A DNA stretch of 64,000 bases from Maribacter sp. BPC-D8 (GCF_035207705.1 NZ_CP128187.1:4340001-4404000); one strand, 5' to 3'. Shown: positions 16,748 through 26,310, counted from the stretch's first letter. Translations and numbers: made by a program. The notes: a model not told the origin generated them from the sequence alone.

Positions 16748-18400
16748 ATGAAAAAAGAATTTCATTTTCTTGATGATGGTGGCGAGATGGGGAAGCTAAT
16801 GCGCGAAAAAGATTGGTCATTGACTCCGCTTGGTGCGCCAGAAGGCTGGCCGCAGAGTTTGCGAACCACAGTTAATATTATTTTGAATTCTCCTTTTCCG
16901 ATGTTTTTATTTTGGGGAGATACCTTAAAGGGTTTTTATAATGATGCCTACAGACCAATTTTAGGTGTAGACGGTAAGCATCCAAAAATTTTAGGTTTAA
17001 ACGGAGCTGAAGCCTGGGCAGAAATATGGAAAGATATTTACCCTATGCTTAGTGTAGTTACTAAAAAAGGAGAATCTATTTGGAGAGAAAATTTAATGAT
17101 TCCTATTTATAGGAACGGTAGAATAGAAGATGTTTATTGGACCTTTAGTTATAGTCCCGTTAAAGATGAAAAGGGCAACGTATCTGGAGTATTAGTGATT
17201 GTAACAGATACTACCGAAGCCGTAATGGCAGAAAGAAGATTGAGAGAAAGTGAGCGCCGTTTTCGCGATATTGCAAATCTATCACCAATGTGGATATGGA
17301 TTACAGATGCTGACATCAATGTAGAATATGCCAACAAAGAACTTCTAAATTTTATAGGTCTATCTCATTATTCTGAATTTGAAGGACAGGTATGGAAAAA
17401 CGTTGTACACCCAGATGATATTGATGTTGTTTTTGAAGGGTTCGCTAGAGCTGTAGAAACACAAGAAAGACTTTCGTTAGAGTATCGTGTTAAAAACGCA
17501 GAAAACAATAATTATGAATGGTTTAAAATAGTTGCGGTACCTAAATTTGAAGATGGAGTTTTAAAAGGTTTTCTGGGTACAGCTATGAATATTGAGCAGC
17601 AGAAATCGTACGAAGAGAATTTAAAAAACGAAGTGAATCACCGTACAAAAGAACTGGCTTCTAGTAATTTAAAGCTAGAAAAAATGAATAAAGAGTTGCA
17701 ATCTTTTGCATATATCTCTAGTCACGATTTACAAGAACCGTTACGTAAAATACAAATGTTCGCCGAAGTGTTGATGGATAATGAGTACGATCAATTATCT
17801 ACTTCTGGTAAAGTTAAGTTCGAAAAAATACAATCTGCAGCCAATAGAATGCAGTCGCTTATCAACGATTTACTATCATATTCTCGCACAGATACAGAGC
17901 AAAGGGTTTTTGAAACAATAGATTTAAAAGACCTAGTAGAAGATATTAAAAATGATTTAGGAGAAGAGTTAAGTAAAAAAGAAGGTACCATTACCTTAAA
18001 AAACTCTTGTCAATTAGAAGTAGTTCATTTTCAATTCCGCCAATTAATATATAACCTGTTATCGAACTCTATAAAATATTCGAAGGCAGATGTACCACCT
18101 GTAATTACTATAGAAACCGAGGTAATTAAAAAAGCGAAATCTATTGATTCAAGTCTGTCGAATACTAAAGAATACGTTCAAATAACCATTACCGATAATG
18201 GTATTGGGTTCGAAGACCAATTTTCTGAGAAAATATTTGAGGTTTTTCAGCGATTACATTCTAAGCAAGAATACGTAGGTACAGGTATAGGTTTGGCTAT
18301 TGTAAAGAAAATTGTACAAAATCACGCTGGGGTCATTAGTGCTGCAGGTGAGTTAAATAAAGGATCGGTTTTTACAATTGTGCTTCCTAAAAAGCAGTAA
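16748..18400 (+). CDS. soluble PAS-domain sensor histidine kinase
   Basis: A 550-residue kinase with no transmembrane segment. An N-terminal PAS-like domain (about 15-155) carries the DWSLTPLGAPEGWPQSLRTT signature common to bacterial hybrid sensors. A second PAS/PAC domain follows (about 165-290, RFRDIANLSPMWIWITDADI). After a short coiled coil, HisKA has the phosphoacceptor in YISSHDLQEPLRKIQMF (about residue 328). The ATPase domain has NLLSNSIKYSK (N box), TDNGIGFEDQ (G1) and GTGIGLAIVKKI (G2). It is closely related in its catalytic half to the kinase at 21.7 kb. No receiver is adjacent; the stand-alone receivers at 21.1 and 25.1 kb are candidate partners. Confidence 0.93.
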   Translation: MKKEFHFLDDGGEMGKLMREKDWSLTPLGAPEGWPQSLRTTVNIILNSPFPMFLFWGDTLKGFYNDAYRPILGVDGKHPKILGLNGAEAWAEIWKDIYPMLSVVTKKGESIWRENLMIPIYRNGRIEDVYWTFSYSPVKDEKGNVSGVLVIVTDTTEAVMAERRLRESERRFRDIANLSPMWIWITDADINVEYANKELLNFIGLSHYSEFEGQVWKNVVHPDDIDVVFEGFARAVETQERLSLEYRVKNAENNNYEWFKIVAVPKFEDGVLKGFLGTAMNIEQQKSYEENLKNEVNHRTKELASSNLKLEKMNKELQSFAYISSHDLQEPLRKIQMFAEVLMDNEYDQLSTSGKVKFEKIQSAANRMQSLINDLLSYSRTDTEQRVFETIDLKDLVEDIKNDLGEELSKKEGTITLKNSCQLEVVHFQFRQLIYNLLSNSIKYSKADVPPVITIETEVIKKAKSIDSSLSNTKEYVQITITDNGIGFEDQFSEKIFEVFQRLHSKQEYVGTGIGLAIVKKIVQNHAGVISAAGELNKGSVFTIVLPKKQ

Positions 18401-18570
18401 ATACAACCCATCTTTTTATCCGAAGTTCTAGAAATCTATTCAACTATAATGATTAGGTTAAATTGTTATGTCATTGCAATTCATATAAATAGATGACTTA
18501 AATCGATTTTATTGATTTTATTTAAAAGAAAACTTTATTGAGTTAAAGCATATTCTTTTAAGGATATTAT

Positions 18571-18603
18571 ATGGGCGAATTCGATTCTACTTTTGACTCA
18601 TGA
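18571..18603 (+). other. possible 10-codon leader peptide overlapping the glycosidase start
   Basis: An ATG at 18571 opens a 10-codon frame (M-G-E-F-D-S-T-F-D-S) whose TGA overlaps the ATG of the GH13 gene as ATGA. The same DNA contains TACTTTTG (18588-18595), a match to the Bacteroidetes -7 box TAnnTTTG, so it could instead be a promoter for a nearly leaderless transcript. Both readings are tentative. Confidence 0.25.
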
Positions 18604-20396
18604 ATACTACAATAACAAAATCGGCAGGTATGGGTGCTGTCATAAATGATAGTGCTGTAACCTTTAGAATATGGGCTCCGAATGCAGAGAAAGTCTTCGT
18701 TGGCGGTAGCTTTAATAATTGGTCTGAAAATGAGATTGTTCTCGAAGCAGAGAATAATGGGTATTGGTCTGTAAGTACGGAGCGAGCATCAGAAGGTGAT
18801 GAATATAAATTCTTTATAGCATATAACGGTAAGCTTTTATCGAGAAATGATCCGTATGCCTATGAGGTGACAAATAGCAACGGTAATTCTATAATAAGAA
18901 CATTAGATTTCAACTGGGAGGATGAAGATTTTAAAATGCCAAGCTGGAACGAGCTTGTAATTTATGAACTTCACGTAGGTACTTTTAATCGTTCTTCGCC
19001 AGATGCTGTTGGTACTTTCGAAGATGTAATTGCCAAACTTGATTATCTTAAGAACTTAGGCATAAACTGTATAGAATTATTACCTGTGGCTGAGTTTGCA
19101 GGTGGAATATCTTGGGGTTACAATCCTGCTCACCCGTTTGCAATAGAACAAGATTATGGTGGTCCAGATGCTTTCGCAAAGCTGGTCAATGAAGCACATA
19201 AAAAGGGAATCGCGGTAATAATGGATGTTGTTTATAATCATTTCGGTCCGTCAGATGTAGATTTATGGCAGTTCGATGGCTGGAGCGAAAATGATAAAGG
19301 CGGAATTTATTTCTACAATGATCATAGAAGCGAAACCCCATGGGGCGATACCAGACCAGATTATGGTAGAGAAGAAGTACGTCAATACTTGCGTGACAAT
19401 GCGATGATGTGGATCGAAAAGTATCATTGTGACGGTTTACGAATGGATGCTACTTCATACATACGTTACGAAGGTGGTGGTTTGGGTTATGACACCGAAA
19501 TTGAAGAAGGCAATGTTTTAATAAGGGATATCAATTCAGAAATTAGAGAGAAATATCCTCATGTATTAACCATTGCAGAAGATTTAAAAGGTGATAGTAG
19601 CGTTACCGATCCTGTTGATCATAACGGATTGGCATACGGTTCTCAATGGGATATGAATTTTGTACACCCAGTAAGAGAGGTCATTGAAGACACCCACGAC
19701 GATAGCAGAGATTTACAGAAAATTATAGATGCACTTGAGTTTAAGTATAGTAATGATGCATTTTGTCGTATAGTGTATACCGAATCTCATGATGAGGTTG
19801 CCAATGGTAAAGCGAGGGTGCCAGAAGAAATTCAACCCGGAGATGCAGAAAGTGATTTTGCCAAGAAAAGAGCCATTTTGGGTATGGTATTGACATTAAC
19901 ATCGCCAGGTATACCAATGCTTTTTCAAGGGCAAGAGTTTATTGAAGACGAGTATTTTCAAGATACTGAAGGCTTAGATTGGGAAAAAGAAGAAAAGCAC
20001 AAGGGTATAGAAAACTTAATCAGCGATATTATTAAGTTGAGAACAGGAGAAACTGAAGGCGGTAAAGGGTTAAGAAGTCAGCATATAGAAATCTTACATA
20101 GCAACCACGAAACGAAAATATTAGCTTACACACGGTTTGATGGTAATGATCCCACAGAACCAGTACTTGTAGTTTTGAATTTTAGTAATCAAGAGTATGA
20201 AGACTATGGTATAGGTCTAAACGAAAACGAGCCTTTTGAGTTAAGAATAAATGCAGGTAGTAAAATCTACGATAAAGATTTCTCAGAATTACCAGTAGAT
20301 AGTGTTGAAGTAGTTGAAGAAAGCACAGACGCTAAAAACTGGACGGGTAAAATAAATATTCCGGCTTATGGAGCACTGATTTTTACAAAAGCCTAA
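18600..20396 (+). CDS. GH13 alpha-glucan branching-enzyme-like protein with CBM48
   Basis: A 598-residue protein without a signal peptide. The N-terminal CBM48/E-set domain (about 15-95, VFVGGSFNNW) is followed by a GH13 (beta/alpha)8 barrel (about 115-490). Active-site residues are in GLRMDATSYI (nucleophile Asp), TIAEDLKG (acid/base Glu) and ESHDEVANG (transition-state Asp); VMDVVYNHFGP is region I. A C-terminal all-beta domain ends the protein. The layout matches GlgB and related maltooligosyltrehalose-type enzymes. EQDYGGPDAF and FHVG-like YELHVGTF favour a short branching enzyme or trehalohydrolase-like enzyme. It acts on cytoplasmic alpha-glucan. It has no glycogen-gene neighbours. Confidence 0.88.
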   Translation: MNTTITKSAGMGAVINDSAVTFRIWAPNAEKVFVGGSFNNWSENEIVLEAENNGYWSVSTERASEGDEYKFFIAYNGKLLSRNDPYAYEVTNSNGNSIIRTLDFNWEDEDFKMPSWNELVIYELHVGTFNRSSPDAVGTFEDVIAKLDYLKNLGINCIELLPVAEFAGGISWGYNPAHPFAIEQDYGGPDAFAKLVNEAHKKGIAVIMDVVYNHFGPSDVDLWQFDGWSENDKGGIYFYNDHRSETPWGDTRPDYGREEVRQYLRDNAMMWIEKYHCDGLRMDATSYIRYEGGGLGYDTEIEEGNVLIRDINSEIREKYPHVLTIAEDLKGDSSVTDPVDHNGLAYGSQWDMNFVHPVREVIEDTHDDSRDLQKIIDALEFKYSNDAFCRIVYTESHDEVANGKARVPEEIQPGDAESDFAKKRAILGMVLTLTSPGIPMLFQGQEFIEDEYFQDTEGLDWEKEEKHKGIENLISDIIKLRTGETEGGKGLRSQHIEILHSNHETKILAYTRFDGNDPTEPVLVVLNFSNQEYEDYGIGLNENEPFELRINAGSKIYDKDFSELPVDSVEVVEESTDAKNWTGKINIPAYGALIFTKA

Positions 20397-20574
20397 GAAT
20401 TTACCTGTAATTCATTGTAGAAAACTAATTATTTGTAATCTAAAACCTACAATTAAAATGTTTTTTAAGCTGAGCTTCAAAAGTGGTAATATTTTATTGT
20501 ATTTTGTTATAGAATGTTTTTCTAAAATAATAATTTTACAAACTTTTATGCAGAGAATTAATTGTGTTTATTAA

Positions 20575-21108
20575 ATGGAATATAGTTTCATATATAGCCC
20601 TGAAAAAATGGTTAATGAAGTATTTCGAAAAACAATGATCGCTGCTGAGGTTGATTTTGAAATGTTGCAAGACGGTACCATCAAGTTACCTAAAGATTTA
20701 AGTGATGAAAAGCTTAAATTTATTTCAATGGAGCTTGAGGGTTTTGGTATAAAGATTCAAACAAAAGAGAATCGAGATATCGTTGAAGAGATTAAGATTT
20801 ATATAAAGAAAATGGTTTATGAGGGCGATATAAGAAATGTAAAAATTTCAGAATTACTTTCTAAACAATTGGGTTTTAGTTATCCATATCTTTCAAATCT
20901 ATTTTCTAGTAAAACGTTTACCTCGATAGAGAATTTTTATATATTAGTGCGCATTGAAAAAGTGAAGGATTTAGTGTTGTTAGAGAATACAAGTTTAGGC
21001 GAGATTGCTCATGACTTAAATTTTAGCAGTGTTCCTCATTTGTCGAATCAGTTTAAAAAGGTTACCGGGTTAACAATAACCCAATATATAAAGTTTAGAA
21101 AAAAGTAA
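20575..21108 (+). CDS. AraC-family regulator with small N-terminal domain
   Basis: A 177-residue protein. The C-terminal AraC/XylS double helix-turn-helix (about 85-177) shows VKISELLSKQLGFSYPYLSN and TSLGEIAHDLNFSSVPHLSN, followed by QFKKVTGLTITQYIKFRK. The N-terminal 80 residues are small, lack a cupin and resemble a heavy-metal-associated (ferredoxin-like) fold, a layout common in Bacteroidetes. It lies 31 bp upstream of a receiver-domain gene on the same strand, suggesting a shared operon. Target genes are unknown. Confidence 0.87.
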   Translation: MEYSFIYSPEKMVNEVFRKTMIAAEVDFEMLQDGTIKLPKDLSDEKLKFISMELEGFGIKIQTKENRDIVEEIKIYIKKMVYEGDIRNVKISELLSKQLGFSYPYLSNLFSSKTFTSIENFYILVRIEKVKDLVLLENTSLGEIAHDLNFSSVPHLSNQFKKVTGLTITQYIKFRKK

Positions 21109-21145
21109 GAAGAACGGTTCTTCTTTCAATACATGTAAAGTGAAA

Positions 21146-21586
21146 ATGGATAAATTAAGAATACTACTCGTTGACGATGACGAAGACGACAGACAATTTT
21201 TTGCCGATGCATTGGAGGGAATCGAATTGAACACCGATTTACATCAATTAGAGAATGGAAAAAGCTGTATGGAATATTTACTGACCGATACATATAATAC
21301 TCCTGATTTGGTGTTTCTAGATTTGAATATGCCTATTATGAATGGGTTTGAATGTTTAGAAGCAATTAGACGTACGCCACATTTAAAAGATTTATTAGTA
21401 GCTATTTATTCTACCTCTTCTGCTGAAAGAGATATAGAAGAAACTTTTGAAAAAGGGGCGAATATCTATATTAAAAAACCTTCTAGTTTCAATGAGCTTA
21501 AAAAATCACTAAAACAAGTGGTTAAAATGAACTGGGCTTATCATTTAAATGATTTCAAGAAAGAGAATTTTTTATTGAAAATATAA
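21146..21586 (+). CDS. stand-alone response regulator receiver
   Basis: A 146-residue single receiver domain without an output domain, of the RcpA/phytochrome-partner type. Acidic pocket DDDEDDRQFF near the N terminus; phosphoacceptor Asp in LVFLDLNMP (about residue 62); conserved Thr/Ser in AIYSTSS and Lys in IYIKKPSS. ATG at 21146 is preferred over a GTG two codons upstream. It probably accepts phosphate from one of the soluble PAS kinases at 16.7 or 21.7 kb. A hairpin terminator follows directly. Confidence 0.92.
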   Translation: MDKLRILLVDDDEDDRQFFADALEGIELNTDLHQLENGKSCMEYLLTDTYNTPDLVFLDLNMPIMNGFECLEAIRRTPHLKDLLVAIYSTSSAERDIEETFEKGANIYIKKPSSFNELKKSLKQVVKMNWAYHLNDFKKENFLLKI

Positions 21587-21609
21587 GTTTTCAAATAAAG
21601 TTATAGTGC

Positions 21610-21641
21610 AAAAGTTGTTTCATTCGGAACAACTTTTTTTG
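21610..21641 (+). terminator. rho-independent terminator
   Basis: Stem AAAAGTTGTT / AACAACTTTT with an 8-base loop and a run of T, 24 bp after the receiver gene. It ends the AraC-receiver transcript. Confidence 0.9.
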
Positions 21642-21716
21642 TTTTAGCGCCAAGCAAGTCGCATAATTATCGGTTAATTCGCAGTACCTTAACTAAGGTT
21701 TGAAAAGTGATATAGT

Positions 21717-23648
21717 ATGAAGAATAATTTAGCAGATGATATTTTTAGAACAATGGTCGATAATGCCGACACTGCTGTATTATACACTGAGCCTTCTGTA
21801 CCTAATTCTTTAAATGCAAAAGAATATCATGTTAAGTATGCCAACCAAAAAGCTCAAAGTTTCTTTTTTATCTCATCTGAGAGTAATGAAAATCAATCTT
21901 TAGAAGAGATTGTAAAATATGATGAACTGCTTATTCTGGCTAATAAGGTTCTGGAAACAAATGAAAATGAGAATTTTAATATCATAGTCAAAGAATCAGA
22001 TAATATACTTAATTATCATGTTAGAATTAGATCTTTTAACAAAGGTCTTTTATTTGCCTTATCATTAATTAAGCCCAAGTATATCACAGATAAAGAATCT
22101 AAGTATCCTTTAGTTAGTCTTGAGTCAAGAAAGAGAGAACTTGAAATTTCTAATCTTTTTGGTATACGAGTTCTAGATAGTAACGACAGTATTATTTGTT
22201 ATTTAAAACCCATATTCAACAAGAAAGGTGATGTTGAAGACTTTCGTATCGATTATATAAATAATCGAATGGGTGAGATTGCTAATGACGATTCAGCATT
22301 TATAGAGGGTCAGACCATACTTGAATATTATCCGAAGAACTCAGAGAACGGAGTTTTAGAAATTCTAGCAGATAGTTATACAACGGGGGAAAATAAAGAA
22401 TATACTAAAGAATTCATATTTGACAAAGAATCAGTTTGGTTGACCACTAGGGCAGTAAAAATGAACGATGGTCTAATATTGTTCTCTAAAGATGTAACGC
22501 AAGAGAAGTCATATGAGGCGCAATTATTTATACAGAACAGGTTGCTTTCAGAAGCAGAGCATGTTGCCAATATTGGTAGTTTCCGATGGAATTTAGCTAA
22601 AGAGCAAATAAAATACTCAGACAATGTTTATCGGTTGTTTGGTTATGATCCTAATGAGTTTGATGATAAGTATGACCGCTTACTTACATTTTTGCATCCT
22701 AATGATTTTGAGAAAGTGAAATCTAGTTTTAAAGTAGCTAGAAAAAATAAATCTAAAATTGACTTAGTTTTTCGTGTGTATACAAAGTCGAAGGAGTTAA
22801 GGTATATGAACACCATAGGTGAATGTTACCAGAAAGAAGGTAACTGGTATATGGTAGGTGTTATTAGAGACGTTACAAAGCAAATAGAGGCAGAGTCGGT
22901 ACTACAGCTTAAGAATACAGAATTAAAAAGAACGAACGCCGATTTAGAAGCCTTTAACCGAGTAGCCAGTCACGATTTGCAAGAACCCCTTCGTAAAATT
23001 CAAATGTTCGTTAGTCGATTAGATGAAGAAGAAGAGGGTCGGTTAAGTAATCGGTCACAAGGCTACTTATCTAAAATCAAGTACTCTTCAGATAGAATGC
23101 GTAACCTTATTAACAATCTACTGTCTTATTCTAAAATAGATGAGGTGGGCGAGCAACCAAGGCGTGTAGATCTTAATGATGTTTTAAATAATGTTTTAGA
23201 AGATTTAGGGGAACGTATAAATGATTTAGATGCCAAGGTAGCGTCTGTAAGTTTACCGGTGGTAAATGGTATTCAATTTCAGTTAGAACAATTATTTGCC
23301 AACCTTATAGGTAATTCACTTAAATATGTAAAAGAAGAGGTGCGACCAGATATTAAAATTATAGGTAATATCGTTAGTGGAGATAAAAGTTCGGTAGAAA
23401 GCTTATTGCCAAACATTAATTATGTGAAGCTACAATTTATTGACAATGGCATAGGATTCGAGAAAAAGTATCAAGAGAAAATTTTTGAGATATTTCAACG
23501 TCTTCATGGCAAAACAGAATTTTCAGGTACTGGGTTAGGCTTATCTATCTGTAAAAAAATTGTTCAATCGCATAATGGCACCATCACGGCAAAAGGTGAA
23601 TTGGACAAAGGCGCTGAGTTCACCGTTTATCTTCCTACCTTGTTATAG
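21717..23648 (+). CDS. soluble multi-PAS sensor histidine kinase
   Basis: A 643-residue kinase without membrane helices. Three PAS-like segments are visible: about 5-120 (FRTMVDNADTAVLYTE), about 145-260 (LFGIRVLDSNDSIICYLKPI) and about 275-395 (HVANIGSFRWNLAKEQIKYS, a well-formed PAS with a PAC tail MVGVIRDVTKQ). HisKA contains VASHDLQEPLRKIQMF (phosphoacceptor His about residue 422). The ATPase domain has ANLIGNSLKYV, FIDNGIGFEKK and GTGLGLSICKKI. Its catalytic half closely matches the kinase at 16.7 kb, so the two are paralogues. It sits between two receiver genes and two AraC genes. Confidence 0.92.
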   Translation: MKNNLADDIFRTMVDNADTAVLYTEPSVPNSLNAKEYHVKYANQKAQSFFFISSESNENQSLEEIVKYDELLILANKVLETNENENFNIIVKESDNILNYHVRIRSFNKGLLFALSLIKPKYITDKESKYPLVSLESRKRELEISNLFGIRVLDSNDSIICYLKPIFNKKGDVEDFRIDYINNRMGEIANDDSAFIEGQTILEYYPKNSENGVLEILADSYTTGENKEYTKEFIFDKESVWLTTRAVKMNDGLILFSKDVTQEKSYEAQLFIQNRLLSEAEHVANIGSFRWNLAKEQIKYSDNVYRLFGYDPNEFDDKYDRLLTFLHPNDFEKVKSSFKVARKNKSKIDLVFRVYTKSKELRYMNTIGECYQKEGNWYMVGVIRDVTKQIEAESVLQLKNTELKRTNADLEAFNRVASHDLQEPLRKIQMFVSRLDEEEEGRLSNRSQGYLSKIKYSSDRMRNLINNLLSYSKIDEVGEQPRRVDLNDVLNNVLEDLGERINDLDAKVASVSLPVVNGIQFQLEQLFANLIGNSLKYVKEEVRPDIKIIGNIVSGDKSSVESLLPNINYVKLQFIDNGIGFEKKYQEKIFEIFQRLHGKTEFSGTGLGLSICKKIVQSHNGTITAKGELDKGAEFTVYLPTLL

Positions 23649-23767
23649 TTGGTTTTATCGCCATAAAATACACCCTTCTTAAAATTGTGTAACAGCTTCT
23701 AAAAATGATGTAACAGATTTACGTTGCATCGGCTGCATCTTTGTATCAACAAGAAATGTAAGCCTTT

Positions 23768-23929
23768 ATGAATAATCTTCAATATGCTAGAGTAGGTAAC
23801 GTAAGACGAAAAGATTCTTATGACCAGACTTTAAATGTTCAAAGTGGTACTCCTAGTTTTTCCGAAAACTTTCAAGCACAAGAGGCTTCATTAAATAATA
23901 ACCATCTAAATAATAATTCATGCAAATAG
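23768..23929 (+). CDS. possible 53-aa upstream peptide overlapping the AraC start
   Basis: ATG at 23768 opens a frame of 53 codons whose TAG ends at 23929, overlapping the first 10 bases of the AraC gene (ATG at 23920) in another frame. The peptide is polar and Asn/Gln-rich (ends EASLNNNHLNNNSCK), with no membrane segment. Its position suggests translational coupling or an upstream regulatory frame. The low complexity at the end could also mean it is not a true protein. Confidence 0.35.
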   Translation: MNNLQYARVGNVRRKDSYDQTLNVQSGTPSFSENFQAQEASLNNNHLNNNSCK

Positions 23930-24915
23930 TTCATAATCAGTTAAGTCATTTTAATAATGTTTTAGGAGGAAGTATCTCTAGTTTTCAAGGCGATCGTATT
24001 CTTCAATATGATAACGATAAAGGTAGCGGTAGAATACAGACTGTTTCCTTAGGATCCGGAATCTCTTACACAGAATATGATTTGGATTTGAACGATGATT
24101 TCAATTTCGATTTAAAGTTGGATGAGAATCGTAGTTTGTACTTCATTTATTGCTTAGAAGGTAGCTTTAGATTTTCAAAAGGTAAAGAGTCGAGTAAAGT
24201 TGAAGCTTTACAAACAGTAGTAATTGGTGGTTCTAATGAGAATATTAATATTAAACTAAGAGAGGCAACAAAGTCTAACTTGTCTATTATTAAAGTTACA
24301 CAAGATGGTGAGTCATTAAGTAAGAATGTTAACAACAATGAATTATACGAGCAATTGTTTGCTTCATTCTTAAATGAAGATGGTAGCGCTCATATTGGTA
24401 CTTTCAACCTCAAAATAAAAGAACAACTATTACAGATTAGATCAATTACCCAAGTAGGTTTGGTAAGAAAACTGCTTATTGAGGGTATTGTAAACTTTAC
24501 GTTGGCATTAGAGATTTTACACTGTAAACAAGATATTGAGAATAGCGGTCAAGTTTCGACTATGCTAACAAAGAAAGAGCTTTTAAGAATTGAAGAAGCA
24601 GTAAATGCTATCAAGAGAAAACCAGAGTTTCCTTACACTGTAACCGATTTAAGTAAAGAATACGGTCTTTCACCAACAAAATTACAAGAAGGCTTTAAGG
24701 TGATGGAAGGTACTACGGTAACGAATTTCATTAGAAATGAGCGATTGATATTAGCTGAAGAATTAATACAGACATCTGATATGAATATTTCAGAGATAGT
24801 TTATTCTATAGGGTTTACAAGTAGAAGTTACTTTTCTAAAATCTTTAGAAATAAATTTAAATGTACACCAAAAGCATACCTAATGAATATTAGAAACGTG
24901 TCGATTTCAGCATAG
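23920..24915 (+). CDS. AraC-family transcriptional regulator
   Basis: A 331-residue protein. The N-terminal half (about 20-160) is a beta-rich sensor domain of the AraC-binding type (SLYFIYCLEGSFRFSKGKES). The C-terminal half is the double helix-turn-helix (about 225-325): YTVTDLSKEYGLSPTKLQEG, then NISEIVYSIGFTSRSYFSKI followed by FRNKFKCTPKAYL. No transmembrane part. A terminator follows 25 bp after the stop. An upstream short frame overlaps its start. Confidence 0.92.
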   Translation: MQIVHNQLSHFNNVLGGSISSFQGDRILQYDNDKGSGRIQTVSLGSGISYTEYDLDLNDDFNFDLKLDENRSLYFIYCLEGSFRFSKGKESSKVEALQTVVIGGSNENINIKLREATKSNLSIIKVTQDGESLSKNVNNNELYEQLFASFLNEDGSAHIGTFNLKIKEQLLQIRSITQVGLVRKLLIEGIVNFTLALEILHCKQDIENSGQVSTMLTKKELLRIEEAVNAIKRKPEFPYTVTDLSKEYGLSPTKLQEGFKVMEGTTVTNFIRNERLILAEELIQTSDMNISEIVYSIGFTSRSYFSKIFRNKFKCTPKAYLMNIRNVSISA

Positions 24916-24938
24916 AAAAACATATATGAAAAAGATAA

Positions 24939-24967
24939 GGCCGGCTCAATTGAGCTGGCTTTTTTTG
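24939..24967 (+). terminator. rho-independent terminator of the AraC gene
   Basis: Stem GCCGGCTCAA / TTGAGCTGGC without a real loop beyond four bases, followed by TTTTTTTG. Confidence 0.92.
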
Positions 24968-25095
24968 TTTATAATTTTAAGGTAGAACTGTTTTAAAGAT
25001 TGAAAAGAAGGTAAACAAGAAAATACCGTTAACTAAAAGCTAGGTAGCTTAGAAGATTTAAAATAATAGTATTGAGTGTATCTTAAAAAGTTATT

Positions 25096-25533
25096 TTAAA
25101 TGGAAATGACGAATTCTTTCTCATTTCTTTCAGCATCATTTACATAGCGTAAACATTTGTGTAAAAGTGTTTTTAGCTGGTTGTAAGAAGAAGGTTTTTG
25201 TAAATACAAAGAAGCGCCCATTTCATCTAAACGGGTAATCTCTTTAGGGTGATAAGATGTTGAGTAGATAATTACAGGAATATCTGTATATTTCTCAAGA
25301 TCACGAATATCTGCAAGACACTCAAATCCGTCCATCATTGGCATTTTCAAATCTAAAAATATAACATCTGGTTTTTCAGCGGTATTTGATAGCAAACTAG
25401 CCATCAGATCTACGCCATTATTAAATTCAGAAATTTTAGTTTGTATCGGTATCTCTCTTAATGCATCAGAAAAGAATGTTCTGTCATCACTATCATCGTC
25501 AGCTAGGAAGACATTTAGTAAATTTTTGCTCAT
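25096..25533 (-). CDS. stand-alone response regulator receiver
   Basis: A 145-residue single receiver paralogous to the one at 21.1 kb. Acidic pocket ADDDSDDRTFF; phosphoacceptor Asp in VIFLDLKMPMMDG; Thr/Ser in VIIYSTS; Lys in LYLQKPSS. There is no output domain. It is probably part of the same RcpA-like phosphorelay as the soluble PAS kinases nearby. It is transcribed towards the AraC gene (convergent). Confidence 0.92.
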   Translation of the reverse strand: MSKNLLNVFLADDDSDDRTFFSDALREIPIQTKISEFNNGVDLMASLLSNTAEKPDVIFLDLKMPMMDGFECLADIRDLEKYTDIPVIIYSTSYHPKEITRLDEMGASLYLQKPSSYNQLKTLLHKCLRYVNDAERNEKEFVISI

Positions 25534-25741
25534 GGCAATTAATAATTTAAAACGCTAAAAAATGTTTGTTCTTAAAGACTTCAATTAAAAATTTCAATCA
25601 AAATCCAACAGCAAGGTAAAACTTAAGAAGTCTATTCTCTAATGCGATTCGTTTAAAAAATAGCTCAATACCTAAAATATAACGCTGGCATATGAGCACA
25701 TATTACTATTTTGAGTCAAAATGTACAAGAAGTTTCACCGG

Positions 25742-26173
25742 TTATATTGGCGGTTCTGAAACCATGGTTTTAATCTTCTTCCAAAAGTGCTTTGAAGTGA
25801 CATTTGTAGGTTCAATAAGATCAGCCATTAGAATCAAGTTTCTCTTGAATTGCTCATACTCATATCTATTAGTATTATTCTCATCGATGGGGTAGTAAGC
25901 CATTCCCCAATTGGGGAATGTTCTCTTGCTTATTTCATCATCAGAAAAAAGGGTAACATTCTTATGGCGAGGATCCATTTTAATCTTTTTGTAAAGCGCC
26001 TCTATTTTCTTTTTGTTTCCCTCCAATAATTGAACAAAGCCGCCTTGATAATAGATTAGGCAACCTGTGATATCTTGACGTTGATTGTTTTCACGTGCTT
26101 TTTCAAGTAATTCTTCCATTTCTGCGCCCTTAATCTTATTGGTAGCAACAGATTCATAAGTCAATGTATACAT
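25742..26173 (-). CDS. BLUF-domain blue-light photoreceptor
   Basis: A 143-residue single-domain FAD-binding photosensor. Key positions are present: Tyr6 (MYTLTYES), Gln48 (GGFVQLLEG), Trp89 and Met91 (FPNWGMAY). ITGCLIYYQGGF matches the family core. About 45 residues after the domain end form helices that may contact a partner. BLUF proteins signal by a hydrogen-bond switch around the flavin. No enzymatic output is fused, so it must act through a partner protein. The neighbouring receivers and kinases are plausible but unproven partners. Confidence 0.93.
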   Translation of the reverse strand: MYTLTYESVATNKIKGAEMEELLEKARENNQRQDITGCLIYYQGGFVQLLEGNKKKIEALYKKIKMDPRHKNVTLFSDDEISKRTFPNWGMAYYPIDENNTNRYEYEQFKRNLILMADLIEPTNVTSKHFWKKIKTMVSEPPI

Positions 26174-26284
26174 CTAAAATGAAATTGGTCTTAATGGGCA
26201 AAAATAATAAAAATGTCAAAACAAATACTCTAATTGCGTTTAGTAGTATGATTTGGTGCGAAGTAGCAATCTTTTTAAAAACAA

Positions 26285-26307
26285 AAAAGCCCCTAAAAGG
26301 GGCTTTT
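26285..26307 (-). terminator. rho-independent terminator downstream of tRNA-Arg
   Basis: Stem AAAAGCCCCT / AGGGGCTTTT with a 3-base loop, 3 bp beyond the tRNA 3' end. On the minus strand it is followed by TTTTGTTTTT. Confidence 0.9.
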
Positions 26308-26310
26308 GAG

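Noticed and set aside
25692..25895. A 67-codon frame opposite the BLUF gene
   Set aside because: It covers the 3' part of a well-supported BLUF gene and has no protein features.
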